Assembly (NCBI GenBank): GCA_022818765.1
Contig: CP063810.1
Location: forward strand, 186,001-250,000
From: Bordetella sp.
Lineage (GTDB): Bacteria; Pseudomonadota; Gammaproteobacteria; Burkholderiales; Burkholderiaceae_B
Length of the DNA: 64,000 nt
Reading direction: 5' to 3'
The notes under the pieces are model-generated. The model searched no databases. It worked only from the letters and a program-made list of their open reading frames with translations, and had not been told where the DNA came from. Both the position numbers and the translations under genes were made by a program. This document shows positions 1-10,018 of this stretch, piece after piece (position 1 is the stretch's first letter; each line of letters begins with the position of its first letter).

Positions 1-16
1 TTCTTGCTATTTTTCC

Positions 17-47
17 TTGACAGCAATGCATGATAAAGGCCTAATAT
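17..47 (+). promoter_or_regulatory. Probable sigma-70 promoter of the HU gene
   Basis: A perfect -35 hexamer TTGACA (17-22) is followed after 19 bases by TAATAT (42-47), about 70 bases upstream of the HU start. The spacer is slightly longer than the usual 17, so the exact -10 is uncertain. The position directly before a highly expressed nucleoid protein gene supports the reading. Confidence 0.42.
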
Positions 48-118
48 GCTCTTATATTGGCTAATTATACAATTAATTGATTGTTATAAAATTAACAGTG
101 CCTTTTAGGGGTTTATTA

Positions 119-391
119 ATGAATAAAGCTGAGATTATTAATCATATTGCTAGCGAAGCTGATATTTCTAAAGCGGAAGCAGCTCGTTCGCTTGATGCTA
201 TAATTGGTATAATCAAAGTGACTCTAAGTCGAGGAGAAACAGTTACTTTAGTTGGATTTGGATCATTTTCTGTGTCAATTCGCTCTGCTCGATCTGGACG
301 CAATCCTCGAACTGGTGAGATTATTCATATCAAAGAATCAAAAATTCCAAAATTCAAACCAGGACAAATGCTAAAAGATATTGTTAATTAA
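119..391 (+). CDS. hupB: DNA-binding protein HU (HU-beta type)
   Basis: Small nucleoid protein that bends and compacts DNA as a dimer. The 90-residue product has the full HU/IHF fold. It shows the N-terminal helix pair, the glycine-rich VGFGSFSV strand near residues 45-52, and the GRNPRTGE DNA-binding arm near 60-67 containing the minor-groove intercalating proline. The ATG at 119 is chosen over an upstream in-frame start at 77 because AGGGG (107-111) lies at good distance and the protein then has the normal length. The PRTGE arm and overall length fit HU better than IHF subunits. It is followed by tRNA-Val on the same strand. Confidence 0.93.
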   Translation: MNKAEIINHIASEADISKAEAARSLDAIIGIIKVTLSRGETVTLVGFGSFSVSIRSARSGRNPRTGEIIHIKESKIPKFKPGQMLKDIVN

Positions 392-412
392 TTTTTATTA
401 AAAATTTATAGA

Positions 413-485
413 AGGTGCTTAGCTCAGTAGGTAGAGCGACGTTTTTACAGAGCGTATGTCACAGGTTCGATTCCTGTAGCACCTA
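413..485 (+). tRNA. tRNA-Val, anticodon UAC
   Basis: A cloverleaf folds by eye. The 7-bp acceptor stem pairs AGGTGCT with AGCACCT, the D stem is GCTC/GAGC, and the anticodon stem ACGTT/AGCGT (one T-G pair) carries a 7-base loop TTTACAG giving anticodon TAC. The T arm has GGTTCGATTCC. The discriminator is A485 and the CCA end is not fully encoded (CCG follows). Position 38 of the anticodon loop is G, which is slightly unusual. It lies 21 bases after the HU gene, an arrangement known from Burkholderiales. Confidence 0.95.
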
Positions 486-503
486 CCGTTTTTTATAAAA
501 ATT

Positions 504-1841
<1,338 letters not shown>

Positions 1842-1957
1842 TTATAAATTCTTATATATTGATAATCTGAAATTAAATATTAAACATAATAAATGTGCCA
1901 TGGAAAAGTAAAAAATACAATGAACATTTTTGATTTTTATAGATTTTTAATTTAAAT

Positions 1958-2890
1958 TTAACCAATTAAAAGAAATTCCATTAAAGCTTTTTGCACATGC
2001 AAACGGTTACTTGCTTCATCCCATACTACACTTTTTGATCCATCAATAATATTGGATTCTACTTCCTCCCCACGGTGAGCAGGCAAACAGTGCATAAAAA
2101 TCACATCAGAATGAGCTACTGATATCATTTTTTCATTTACACGCCAATTTTTAAAATCAATGCGCCTTTTATTATTTTCTTTTTCAAAACCCATACTTGT
2201 CCAAACATCTGTATTAATAATATGAGCTCCTTTACAAGCTTCATATGGATCAGAAAATTGTTTAAAGATTTTTGACGGTATGTTGTTAGTTTTTCTTGAA
2301 TCCATCTCATAACCAGGTGGGGTAGAAACATGAAGTGTAAATCCTAGTATTTCTGCTGCTTGAAGCCAGGTGTATGCCATATTATTAGAATCACCAATCC
2401 ATGCAACAATCTTATTTGAAATATTGTCTCGATGTTCAAGATAGGTAAAAATATCGGTTAATATTTGACAAGGATGATAATCATCAGTTAATCCATTAAT
2501 AACAGGAACTCTTGAATATTGAGCAAAACGTTCAATACGTGTTTGTTCGAAAGTTCGAAGCATAATAATATCTACCATTCTTGAAAGCACTTGTGCAGTA
2601 TCTTCAATGGTTTCTGAACGGCCTAATTGTGAGTCATGCAATGTTAAATTTATAGCATGACCTCCCATTTGATATATACCTGCTTCAAAAGAAACTCTGG
2701 TGCGAGTACTTGCTTTTTCAAAAATCATCGCAAGTGTCTTATTTTTTAATGTTATATGCTCACAACAATTTACAAATTTATTCTTAATTAAACGAGCTTT
2801 CTGAAATATATAATAAATTTCATTTAAATTTAAGTCGTTTAATTTTAAAAAATGTCTCAAAGAATGTTTTTTGATTTTTATATTCACCAT
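1958..2890 (-). CDS. argF: Ornithine carbamoyltransferase
   Basis: Makes citrulline from ornithine and carbamoyl phosphate. The carbamoyl-phosphate loop STRTRVSF lies near residues 61-68, HPCQILTD near 140 and the ornithine/catalytic motif HCLPAHRG near 270, all intact; length about 310 residues is normal. An in-frame ATG three codons upstream (2899) is possible. The ATG at 2890 is preferred because a GGA lies 5-7 bases before it, while nothing resembling a ribosome site precedes the first. It lies upstream of argG and probably supplies its substrate in one transcript. Confidence 0.95.
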   Translation of the reverse strand: MVNIKIKKHSLRHFLKLNDLNLNEIYYIFQKARLIKNKFVNCCEHITLKNKTLAMIFEKASTRTRVSFEAGIYQMGGHAINLTLHDSQLGRSETIEDTAQVLSRMVDIIMLRTFEQTRIERFAQYSRVPVINGLTDDYHPCQILTDIFTYLEHRDNISNKIVAWIGDSNNMAYTWLQAAEILGFTLHVSTPPGYEMDSRKTNNIPSKIFKQFSDPYEACKGAHIINTDVWTSMGFEKENNKRRIDFKNWRVNEKMISVAHSDVIFMHCLPAHRGEEVESNIIDGSKSVVWDEASNRLHVQKALMEFLLIG

Positions 2891-3111
2891 AACATCCATT
2901 ATTCATGTTTGTTAAAAAGTTTCAATATTTTTTTCCTATAATCAACAATCCTCAAGTAGATTAAAGAATATAATGGAAGTTATTTTTTATAGTATCCTAC
3001 TTCTTGTGCGTTATTCAGATAAGATAATAAAATTTTTTACAAAAAATATAAATTATGAAAAATATTTTTAAACCATTTAGTTAACTTTAACAGATGAATG
3101 TCCCAATAAAA

Positions 3112-3381
3112 TTAAACTAAAACTGCTGATTTAATTAAATGTGATAATCTTCTTTTTTGCCGAGCAGCTTTATTTTTATGTATAACGTTCTTGTCAGCTA
3201 CACGATCGATTATAGAAGTTGCTTTTTGAAAAAGTTCATTAGCTTTTTTGATTTCACCGGTATTAACTGCCGCATGCACATGCTTAACTGCTGTACGTAA
3301 CATAGATCTCATGCTAGAATTCTTTCGGTTGCGAACAATAGATTGCCTAGCTCTTTTCTGTGTTTGTAAGTTTTTACTCAT
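3112..3381 (-). CDS. rpsT: 30S ribosomal protein S20
   Basis: Primary 16S rRNA-binding protein of the small subunit. The 89-residue lysine/arginine-rich product begins MSKNLQTQKRARQS and carries the family segment RNRKNSSMRSMLRTAVK, followed by helices ending in NVIHKNKAARQKRRLSHLIK. Length is standard. A strong promoter-like sequence lies just upstream (3426-3455), and the broken fecR-like gene lies beyond it on the same strand. Confidence 0.97.
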   Translation of the reverse strand: MSKNLQTQKRARQSIVRNRKNSSMRSMLRTAVKHVHAAVNTGEIKKANELFQKATSIIDRVADKNVIHKNKAARQKRRLSHLIKSAVLV

Positions 3382-3425
3382 ATTATTTTTATAAACCTAT
3401 AATCTGGTTTTTACAAGACGGGCCA

Positions 3426-3455
3426 ATTGTACCAAATAATAATAAAGTTGTACAA
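3426..3455 (-). promoter_or_regulatory. Probable sigma-70 promoter of rpsT
   Basis: On the minus strand TTGTAC (3455-3450) is followed after 18 bases by TACAAT (3431-3426), and then a short GC-rich stretch (GGCCCG) typical of growth-controlled ribosomal promoters. It ends about 45 bases before the rpsT ATG. No other gene on this strand lies between it and rpsT. Confidence 0.5.
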
Positions 3456-3463
3456 ACCTTTCC

Positions 3464-3489
3464 TTCTAATTTTTTAAAAAAAATTAGAA
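3464..3489. terminator. AT-only inverted repeat at the end of the fecR-like gene
   Basis: Twelve-base arms TTCTAATTTTTT and AAAAAATTAGAA are separated by two bases and overlap the stop of the fecR-like gene. The A/T-only stem is weak, so it may be a poor terminator or just base composition. Confidence 0.25.
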
Positions 3490-4634
3490 AATAATTAAAG
3501 ATTTCTGAATTTCGGTCATATCTTTCAAATTGAAAACCTTTAAAATTATCTTTTCATTGAAATTATTTATACTTCTTTTAGAAGAAGGAGGAACTCTAAT
3601 AGATACTCCTAATGGGCCATAATAATGTATAGATATTGGCATGCGTTGTTGCAGTGCACTCAAAGTTGCATTTGTATCATCTAAAGAATAATTTCCAAAG
3701 ACAGGCAAACCACCAGCAGCTGCTGATATACGCAAGGGCCCAGCTCTATAAGGTCGAAGAGCTTCAATTACATCTACTAATGGACATCCATATGCATTAA
3801 TACTTCCTTTTTCCCATGAAGCTTCAGAAACTATTTCTGAACGGGGAATACCAATTTGATAGGAATCAAAACGAACTCCTTTACCTGATTCAACAATTTT
3901 TTTTTCTCCATTTAATGTTTCGATTTGAATAAAATTATCATGAACAGCTACTAGTGTTCTCTGTGCCTGCTGGCGAACCATAAATCTTGATTGATTTGTT
4001 TTAATTATTCCTTGTCCAGTATATACAATCAATGGACGATCTAATTCTTTAGAAACTCTTATGGACAAAGCGCCATTTAATAGATTAATCTGTCGGAGTG
4101 CTTGGTTAAAATTAAAATTAGCTTGGCTTCTTGCATCCAATAATAATTGGCTACCATCCATCAGTTGATAAAAACGACGCTGTCCTGTTGCTGTTGCAAC
4201 ATCAGCTTTAATATTACTAAGAGGATAAAAAGCATTCCCTATATAGATAGTACAAAACCCACCTATTCCAGAATAGAATAGTTTTGTTAGGAAATGACGT
4301 CGAGTTTGCAAGGATGTTTTTGTATGATTTGTTATCGAAGAACCCGAAGATATGTTTTTTTTAGAATCAGCATTTGAATACACTTGCCCCCCCCATCCAC
4401 AAGTGTATTCAAATGCTGATTCTTTTGTTGTAAAATAGTTGCAAAATTTGGATTAATAAGATTCTTAGTAGAATGATTATTAGAATGCCAATTTAGAAAA
4501 GCTATGTAATCTTTCCGAGAAGCTTGTTCTGAATGCAGAGTTATAAGCCATTTTGCTAGTTCATTTATTGTAGAAGTCTGATCTTTTATCACTTTCATCC
4601 TAAAATAATAAATTCTAATTGAAAATATTTTCAT
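3484..4634 (-). pseudogene. FecR-like anti-sigma/signal protein, split by a frame break in a G8 tract
   Basis: Two overlapping frames make one FecR-family protein. The upstream part (ATG 4634, or more likely 4598, MKVIKDQTSTINELAKW) matches the N-terminal cytoplasmic DUF4880 domain (WLITLHSEQASRKDYIAFLNWH). The downstream part (to 3484) has a hydrophobic segment after a TRRHFL stretch, then the FecR domain (LMDGSQLLLDARSQ, VRQQAQRTLVAVHD) and a C-terminal domain ending near VSIRVPP. The break lies at eight Gs (plus-strand C 4387-4394); nine Gs would give one protein of about 371 residues. The tract lies in the loop of a perfect 24-bp inverted repeat. FecR proteins normally control a FecI sigma factor next to them; none is present here. 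The second frame could also start at GTG 4383. Confidence 0.78.
4363..4423. repeat. Perfect 24-bp inverted repeat with a C8/G8 tract in the 13-base spacer
   Basis: The left arm 4363-4386 begins AGAATCAGCATTTG and the right arm 4400-4423 is its exact reverse complement, ending CAAATGCTGATTCT. The spacer 4387-4399 is C8 followed by ATCCA. It lies inside the fecR-like coding region at the exact place where the reading frame breaks. The arms are too long and exact to be chance. Confidence 0.95.
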
Positions 4635-4726
4635 TTAAAAAATTTAATTAGATATAACTACTGCTTAAATATACAAAGTTAAATTCTTTTCTGCTTTTTT
4701 ATAACTTTATGTTTTTAAAAAATTTT

Positions 4727-6259
4727 TTAGACGAAAACCAATAAAAAAAGAATAGAAAAATATGTAAATATCCCAAATATGGAAAATAATAAAAATACCA
4801 TGAATCTTTTTAAATAACTAGATTGCAAGAGAATCCAATTTGTATTTTCGTTTAGATAAAATATCATATAATACAAAGCTATTGATGCTATTGTGAGCTG
4901 CAAAATAAACCTTACCCAACCACTTTTTAAAATTAAAATACCATTTTTTATAAGAATAATAAATAAAAACAAGGCATTGAAACAAGCTCCTAATCCAATT
5001 GAAAGAGCGAGACCAGGATGACCTAGCCAAGGAACAAAAAAAATATTCATTAATTGAGTAATTATTAAAGAATATATTGATATTTTTAAAGGTGTTTTTA
5101 TATTATGCTGCGCATAAAAACCGGTAGCTAATATCTTAACTGCTAACAATCCTATAAGTCCTATAGAATAAGCAGAAACAGCTTTTTTAGTATTAATAAC
5201 ATCAATAACAGTAAATTTTCCATAATGAAAAAATATAGTCACTAAAGCTTCGGAAAATACAATCATTCCAATGGAAATTGGTATACCAAACAACAAAGTA
5301 AGACGCAATCCCCAATCAATTAAACCACTATAAGCATCTCGATTATTTTTTATACTTGCTTTTGAAAGATTAGTAATTAGTAAGGTACTAAAAGTAACTC
5401 CTAATAAAGAAACTGGTAATTCCATTATTCTATCTGAAAAGGATAACCATGTAATCGAACCAGGTTCCAACCTGGTAGCTATATTTGTATTAATAAACAA
5501 AGATAATTGAGCTGCAGAAACACCTAGCAAAGAAGGAATCATTTTCTTCAAAATTTTCTGAACTATTTTGCTTTGGTAAGATTTGTAAAAACTTGAAAAT
5601 AAACAAGGAGTTAAATTAATCCGATATAATGCTAACCATTGTATGATGCATTGCAAAATGCCTCCAATTAAAACTCCAATAGCTAATGAATAAATTGGTT
5701 CTTTGAGAAAATTACGAAATAAAAAATAAAAAAGTATTATCGATATATTTAGAAACATTGGGGTAATAGCTGGAATAAAAAATTTTTTCCAGACATTCAA
5801 GATTCCCGAACAAAATGCAGTAAGAGATATAAATATTATGTACGGAAACATTATTCGGGTCATACATACAGTGATCTCAAATTGTTTTGCTGTTTCATAA
5901 TTTTTGCTTATTCCACTTGCTGCATATTTTATGATGTAAAAAGCATTTACTATTCCTATAATAGTTACAACTGAAACAATTACAGTTAAGAAAAATGCAA
6001 TATAGCTTAATTTCAATCGTATCTTTTTTTTTGAAGTGTTTTGCTGAATTTCCCCAATTATTGGTATAAAAGCTTGAGAGAATGCTCCTTCTGCAAACAA
6101 TCTTCTTAAGAGATTTGGAATTCGAAAAGCTATCCAAAAAGCATCTGTTAATGGTCCAGCTCCAAATGCAAATGCTATTGTAATATCACGCATTAATCCA
6201 GTAATTCTAGAGAATAAAGTAAGCGAACTTATTATTAAAGCTGAATGGAACAAACTCAT
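4727..6259 (-). CDS. murJ: Lipid II flippase MurJ (MviN)
   Basis: Polytopic inner-membrane protein that flips the peptidoglycan precursor lipid II outward. The start MSLFHSALIISSLTLFSRITGLMRD and the segments GPLTDAFWIAFRIPNLLRRLFAEGAFSQAF are diagnostic; about 14 membrane spans are visible. As read, the protein has 510 residues and ends FLLVFV. The usual tail (GFRxxxF) is present in the next frame: adding one base to the A7 run at 4743-4749 gives FFIGFRLKNFLKT and a stop at 4707. So the end is probably one-base-short sequence rather than a real truncation. It lies on the same strand as adk upstream and the fecR-like gene downstream. Confidence 0.94.
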   Translation of the reverse strand: MSLFHSALIISSLTLFSRITGLMRDITIAFAFGAGPLTDAFWIAFRIPNLLRRLFAEGAFSQAFIPIIGEIQQNTSKKKIRLKLSYIAFFLTVIVSVVTIIGIVNAFYIIKYAASGISKNYETAKQFEITVCMTRIMFPYIIFISLTAFCSGILNVWKKFFIPAITPMFLNISIILFYFLFRNFLKEPIYSLAIGVLIGGILQCIIQWLALYRINLTPCLFSSFYKSYQSKIVQKILKKMIPSLLGVSAAQLSLFINTNIATRLEPGSITWLSFSDRIMELPVSLLGVTFSTLLITNLSKASIKNNRDAYSGLIDWGLRLTLLFGIPISIGMIVFSEALVTIFFHYGKFTVIDVINTKKAVSAYSIGLIGLLAVKILATGFYAQHNIKTPLKISIYSLIITQLMNIFFVPWLGHPGLALSIGLGACFNALFLFIILIKNGILILKSGWVRFILQLTIASIALYYMIFYLNENTNWILLQSSYLKRFMVFLLFSIFGIFTYFSILFLLVFV

Positions 6260-6436
6260 AAAAATTGAAACTCAAGATTATTCATTTAAAAAATGTAAAA
6301 TACATTGCAAAATAATGAACTTAATTAATCTATATTTCTATTTTTAATAAAAATTATTTATGCTATTAATATTTTTCAATGTGAACTAGAAAATCTATAG
6401 AGTATATTAATCATCATTTCAATATGAAATTAAGTC

Positions 6437-7087
6437 TTAAATTTTAATGATATTAAGAAGACGATTTTTAACTTTTTCTATTGATCCTGTGCCTAAAACT
6501 TTAAAAAATTTAGGGGCTAAATATGGGTTCAATTTCGATAAAGAAGAATAATATTCAATTAAAGGTTGAGTATTCTTATAATAAGTCAATAAACGTTTTC
6601 GAATAGTTTCTTCAGAATCATCATCTCGTTGAATGAGAGATTCACCAGTAAAATCATCTACATTTTCTATTTTAGGTGGATTGAAACACACGTGATAAAT
6701 TCGACCACTAGACGGATGCAAGCGTCGCCCACTCATGCGTTCAATAATGTTTTTATCAGGAACATCCAATTCAATCACATAATCTAATTTTATTAAGTTG
6801 TTTTTTAATGCTTCTGCCTGAGGAATAGTTCTGGGAAATCCATCAAGAAGATATCCATTTATACAATCTGAAGAATTCAAACGATGAGAGACTATATTGA
6901 TTATTACTTCATCTGGAATTAACTTTCCAGAATTCATAGTGCTTTTTAAGTTAAAAGGATCTCCATTATTCAATGAATTTCTTAACATATCACCTGTAGA
7001 TATTTTTGGGATTTTAAAATATTCTGCAATGAATGTTGCTTGCGTTCCTTTACCAGCACCCGGTGGACCAAGTAAAATAAGACGCAT
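6437..7087 (-). CDS. adk: Adenylate kinase
   Basis: Interconverts AMP, ADP and ATP. The protein of 216 residues starts MRLILLGPPGAGKGTQ with the P-loop at residues 7-15. It has the AMP site (STGDMLR, DGFPRT) and a long LID beginning GRRLHPSSGRIYHV, the long-type lid without zinc cysteines. An in-frame ATG at 7132 exists, but 7087 is preferred because AGGAGA sits at ideal spacing and the P-loop then has its family position. In related bacteria adk follows lpxK, a trm112-like gene and kdsB; here kdsB is absent. Confidence 0.96.
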   Translation of the reverse strand: MRLILLGPPGAGKGTQATFIAEYFKIPKISTGDMLRNSLNNGDPFNLKSTMNSGKLIPDEVIINIVSHRLNSSDCINGYLLDGFPRTIPQAEALKNNLIKLDYVIELDVPDKNIIERMSGRRLHPSSGRIYHVCFNPPKIENVDDFTGESLIQRDDDSEETIRKRLLTYYKNTQPLIEYYSSLSKLNPYLAPKFFKVLGTGSIEKVKNRLLNIIKI

Positions 7088-7717
7088 AGCTTCTCCTAAT
7101 TTAATATTAAGTTGTAAAACGAACAAAATCATTTAATATGACTTGACAAAAAACCAAGTTCGATTTTGTTAATCGAATCATAATTCAGTAAATATTTTAA
7201 ATCTTCAAAAATATTTACTGAATTATGATAAATAGATTATGAATTATAAACATCAATATCATATCTATTTTATATAATATATAAATTCTCTAATAATCAT
7301 CTTCTAATATTCTAAATGATAATAAAATAAAGAAATTTTTTCTAAAAAAATAACAAACATACTATAAATTATAGATTTTTTATTAACTCATTATTTATAA
7401 TAAAAGTAAGAGTAAATATTGCAGAAAAAAGATATAGGATGATTTTATTAGTATCGTAGCTTCACTGCTATATTTGTGGTAATTGTATATAAAGAATTAT
7501 TTTTATGTTCTTGAAAAGATTATCATTTTTTGAATTTATTCAAAGCAAAAGCTCATGACTTTGAATATTAATTAAAATTTTGTTTTATTCATGAGTTCAA
7601 CTTGACTAAGTTTTTAAAATGAGAAATTTTTGTAAAATGCAATCTACCATTAAAATTCCTTAATAAGGGTTTACAGAAAAAGTATTTACTAATAAATGAC
7701 AATGCTAATTGAAAGAT
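7088..7717. other. Gene-free stretch between adk and the trm112-like gene (site of lost kdsB)
   Basis: About 630 bases with no convincing gene on either strand. In Burkholderiales kdsB normally lies here between the trm112-like gene and adk. Reading the minus strand in all frames I found no KdsB motif such as ARxxSxRLPGK, so any remnant is beyond recognition. The only structure is the strong inverted repeat at 7177-7229. Confidence 0.6.
7177..7229. repeat. Perfect 22-bp inverted repeat, 9-base spacer
   Basis: The left arm 7177-7198 (ATCATAATTCAGTAAA...) is the exact reverse complement of 7208-7229 (...TTTACTGAATTATGAT), with spacer AAATCTTCA. It lies about 90 bases upstream of adk in a gene-free region. 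It could be a terminator left from a lost gene or a regulatory hairpin; no T-run follows on either strand. Confidence 0.9.
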
Positions 7718-7882
7718 TCAGTCTAACAATCTAGCTTCACTTTCAATCATAAATGGCACATCGTCTTTTATAGGAAATGCAAGTTTATCGAATAAACAAA
7801 TTAATTCATTTTCAGAACGATTATATTCAAGTTTTTTCTTGCACAATGGGCATACTAGTACATTAATAAATTTAGTTTCCAT
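7718..7882 (-). CDS. Trm112/UPF0434-family small protein (YcaR-like)
   Basis: A 54-residue protein with the family start [20 protein letters not shown], and [25 protein letters not shown] in the second half. Only the CPLC pair of cysteines is present in the N-terminal half, plus one cysteine in ELICLFD, as in bacterial UPF0434 members. The role is not settled; relatives are methyltransferase activators or sit in the lpxK-kdsB cluster. The ATG at 7882 gives the family length; an in-frame start at 7936 would add an unrelated leader. It lies downstream of lpxK on the same strand. Confidence 0.88.
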   Translation of the reverse strand: METKFINVLVCPLCKKKLEYNRSENELICLFDKLAFPIKDDVPFMIESEARLLD

Positions 7883-8037
7883 TTTAATGAGTTTTTTTAT
7901 AATTGCTCTATATTTAATTTGAATACATACAACCAATAAAGTATAAATCTTTCAATTTTCAATATATATAATTTTTTATAAAAATTTTATATATTCAATT
8001 TTTAAAATAAAATTTCTGAAATTTTTAAGTGAAATCC

Positions 8038-9039
8038 TTATTTTTTAATATTTGTTTTTGAATTAAGAGTTAGCCAGTCTGATAGATAATCAAAAAAATA
8101 TGGATTAGAAAATCTTGGTTTAACAGGAATCTCCCATAGACGATTATCCTTAAAATTTGAACATTTAATTGAATCTTTAGATGTTATCAAAATTGCATCT
8201 GCAGTTATATTTTTAAATGGGGAATATGAGAAATTATAATGATCTGGTAGAGATAAAGTAGTAGTTGGATAAATTCCAAACGCATTTAAAGATGAGAAAA
8301 AACGATTTGGATTACCAATTCCTGCTGCTGCTGCAATTTTATTAAAAATAGTTTTTGAAGAAAAATCGCTTAATGGTCGATTAGAATGTTTTCCTTCAAC
8401 ATGTCGCGCGAAAGTAAATTCTAACCACATATCTAGATGAAAAACAGTTTTATGCTTATTATAAACACTGTTGATTAATTTATTATGAGCAATTCTGTTA
8501 GTCACAATCACATTAGCTTCATTTAATCTTTCCGAAGGTTCACGTAGTGGTCCTGCAGGTAAAAGTAAACCATTACCTATACCTCGATCATCTTGAATAA
8601 TAATTTCAAAATCTCTGTTTAATTCAAGATGTTGTAGACCATCATCGGATATAATTACATCGGTCTCTGGAAATCGATGTAGTAAAGCTTTTGCTGCTAA
8701 AGCTCTTTTAGGATGTACAGAAATAGGAGATCCAGTAGTACATGATATCAAGGCAGGTTCATCTCCAAAATAACAAGTAGAAAGATTGCCAATACCAACT
8801 CGGGCATGATGACCGACTTTTATTCCATACCCCCGGCTTAAAATTCCTGGTTTCCAACCTCTAGCTTGAAGAGCTTTAACTGCAGCTATAACAAAAGGGG
8901 TCTTTCCTGTACCTCCTAGATAGATATTTCCAATTATAACAACCGGAATCTTGGGATAAAAAATTTGGTCAGAATTTTTTCTAAAAAGTTTTCTTCTTCG
9001 TTTTACTTTACAAGCTGTTAAAATCGAAAGAGGTTTCAT
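8038..9039 (-). CDS. lpxK: Tetraacyldisaccharide 4'-kinase (lipid A 4'-kinase)
   Basis: Phosphorylates the lipid A disaccharide at the 4' position on the inner membrane. The P-loop GGTGKTP lies at residues 42-48, with DDGLQHLELNRDFEI (about 140) and the family segment LLPAGPLREPSERL. From ATG 9039 the protein starts MKPLSILTA, which is already inside the usual N-terminal membrane-associated helix. In-frame sequence upstream reads WNNKNWFSTIM, matching the missing LpxK beginning, but has no ATG, GTG or TTG before a stop. A missing base in the T8 run at 9132-9139 would bring an ATG into frame. So the real start is probably upstream. Confidence 0.92.
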   Translation of the reverse strand: MKPLSILTACKVKRRRKLFRKNSDQIFYPKIPVVIIGNIYLGGTGKTPFVIAAVKALQARGWKPGILSRGYGIKVGHHARVGIGNLSTCYFGDEPALISCTTGSPISVHPKRALAAKALLHRFPETDVIISDDGLQHLELNRDFEIIIQDDRGIGNGLLLPAGPLREPSERLNEANVIVTNRIAHNKLINSVYNKHKTVFHLDMWLEFTFARHVEGKHSNRPLSDFSSKTIFNKIAAAAGIGNPNRFFSSLNAFGIYPTTTLSLPDHYNFSYSPFKNITADAILITSKDSIKCSNFKDNRLWEIPVKPRFSNPYFFDYLSDWLTLNSKTNIKK

Positions 9040-9413
9040 GATAGTGCTAAACCAATTTTTATTGTTCCATTTATCTTGTAGAAAATCATGAAGTTTTCTA
9101 TTTAGAAGATTTCTATAAGATATAATCTCAATTTTTTTTGGTCAAATATATTTCTAAACAACATTGGGAAAAATTAGGAATATCTTTAATAAGGGATGAT
9201 AGAATGATCGTTTATAGTTTATGAATTAAACTAGACAATTAATTATTATTGATAGGTAATGATTACGCTATTTTATATAACTTTTAAAAGTTTTCAAAAA
9301 TCTATTTATGTGATTTTTAAAGATAAAAAATACAATTTTAATCAATTTCAAGATAATAGTATTAAAATGAAAATTTCTGATTAATAACCATCAAATAATG
9401 GAGAATTAATATT
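9040..9413. other. Divergent intergenic region between lpxK and sodB
   Basis: About 374 bases without an intact gene. The part nearest lpxK (to about 9130) probably codes for the missing LpxK N-terminus on the minus strand. The rest shows no recognisable protein. The sodB ribosome site GGAGA is at 9400-9404. Confidence 0.5.
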
Positions 9414-10004
9414 GTGATTCACACTCTCCCGACTTTACCTTACGATTTGGACAGTTTAGAACCTTATATCTCTAAAGAAACATTAGAGTTTCATTATGGA
9501 AAACATCATAGGACGTATGTTTCAAATTTAAATAACCTTATTTTAGATACTAAATTTTCCGATTTGTCTTTAGAGGAAATTGTTAAAGAGTCTTCAGGGA
9601 CAATTTTTAATAATGCAGCTCAGATTTGGAATCATACTTTTTATTGGAATAGTATGTCTCCAGAAATCAATAGTAAAAATCATAAACCTACTGGTAAATT
9701 ATTTGAGTCAATATGCGCACAATGGGGAGATCTTGATACATTTAAAGCAAGTTTTAATGCTTCTGCAATTAGTAATTTTGGTTCAGGTTGGACTTGGTTA
9801 GTAAAAAAAATAGATAATTCTTTAGATATAATCAACACTAGCAATGCTGAAACACCGATAACTACATCTAATAAACCAATATTAACTTGTGATGTTTGGG
9901 AACATGCCTATTATATTGATTATCGAAATGTTCGTCCCAAATACCTGGAAAGCTTTTGGGCATTAGTTAATTGGGAATTTGCAAAACAAAATTTCTCTAG
10001 TTAA
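9414..10004 (+). CDS. sodB: Superoxide dismutase, iron type
   Basis: Dismutes superoxide in the cytoplasm. The 196-residue protein has the metal ligands His27 (EFHYGKHH), His74 (WNHTFYW), Asp160 and His164 (CDVWEHAYY). Gln70 in [11 protein letters not shown] is the signature of the iron form. The start is GTG at 9414 with GGAGA at 9400-9404. A very strong hairpin terminator follows at 10019-10067, so it is probably transcribed alone. Confidence 0.96.
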   Translation: MIHTLPTLPYDLDSLEPYISKETLEFHYGKHHRTYVSNLNNLILDTKFSDLSLEEIVKESSGTIFNNAAQIWNHTFYWNSMSPEINSKNHKPTGKLFESICAQWGDLDTFKASFNASAISNFGSGWTWLVKKIDNSLDIINTSNAETPITTSNKPILTCDVWEHAYYIDYRNVRPKYLESFWALVNWEFAKQNFSS

Positions 10005-10018
10005 TAATTAATCTTTTA

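Noticed and set aside
2137-2331. Open frame inside argF
   Set aside because: Lies fully within a well-supported gene, has no family features and no ribosome site.
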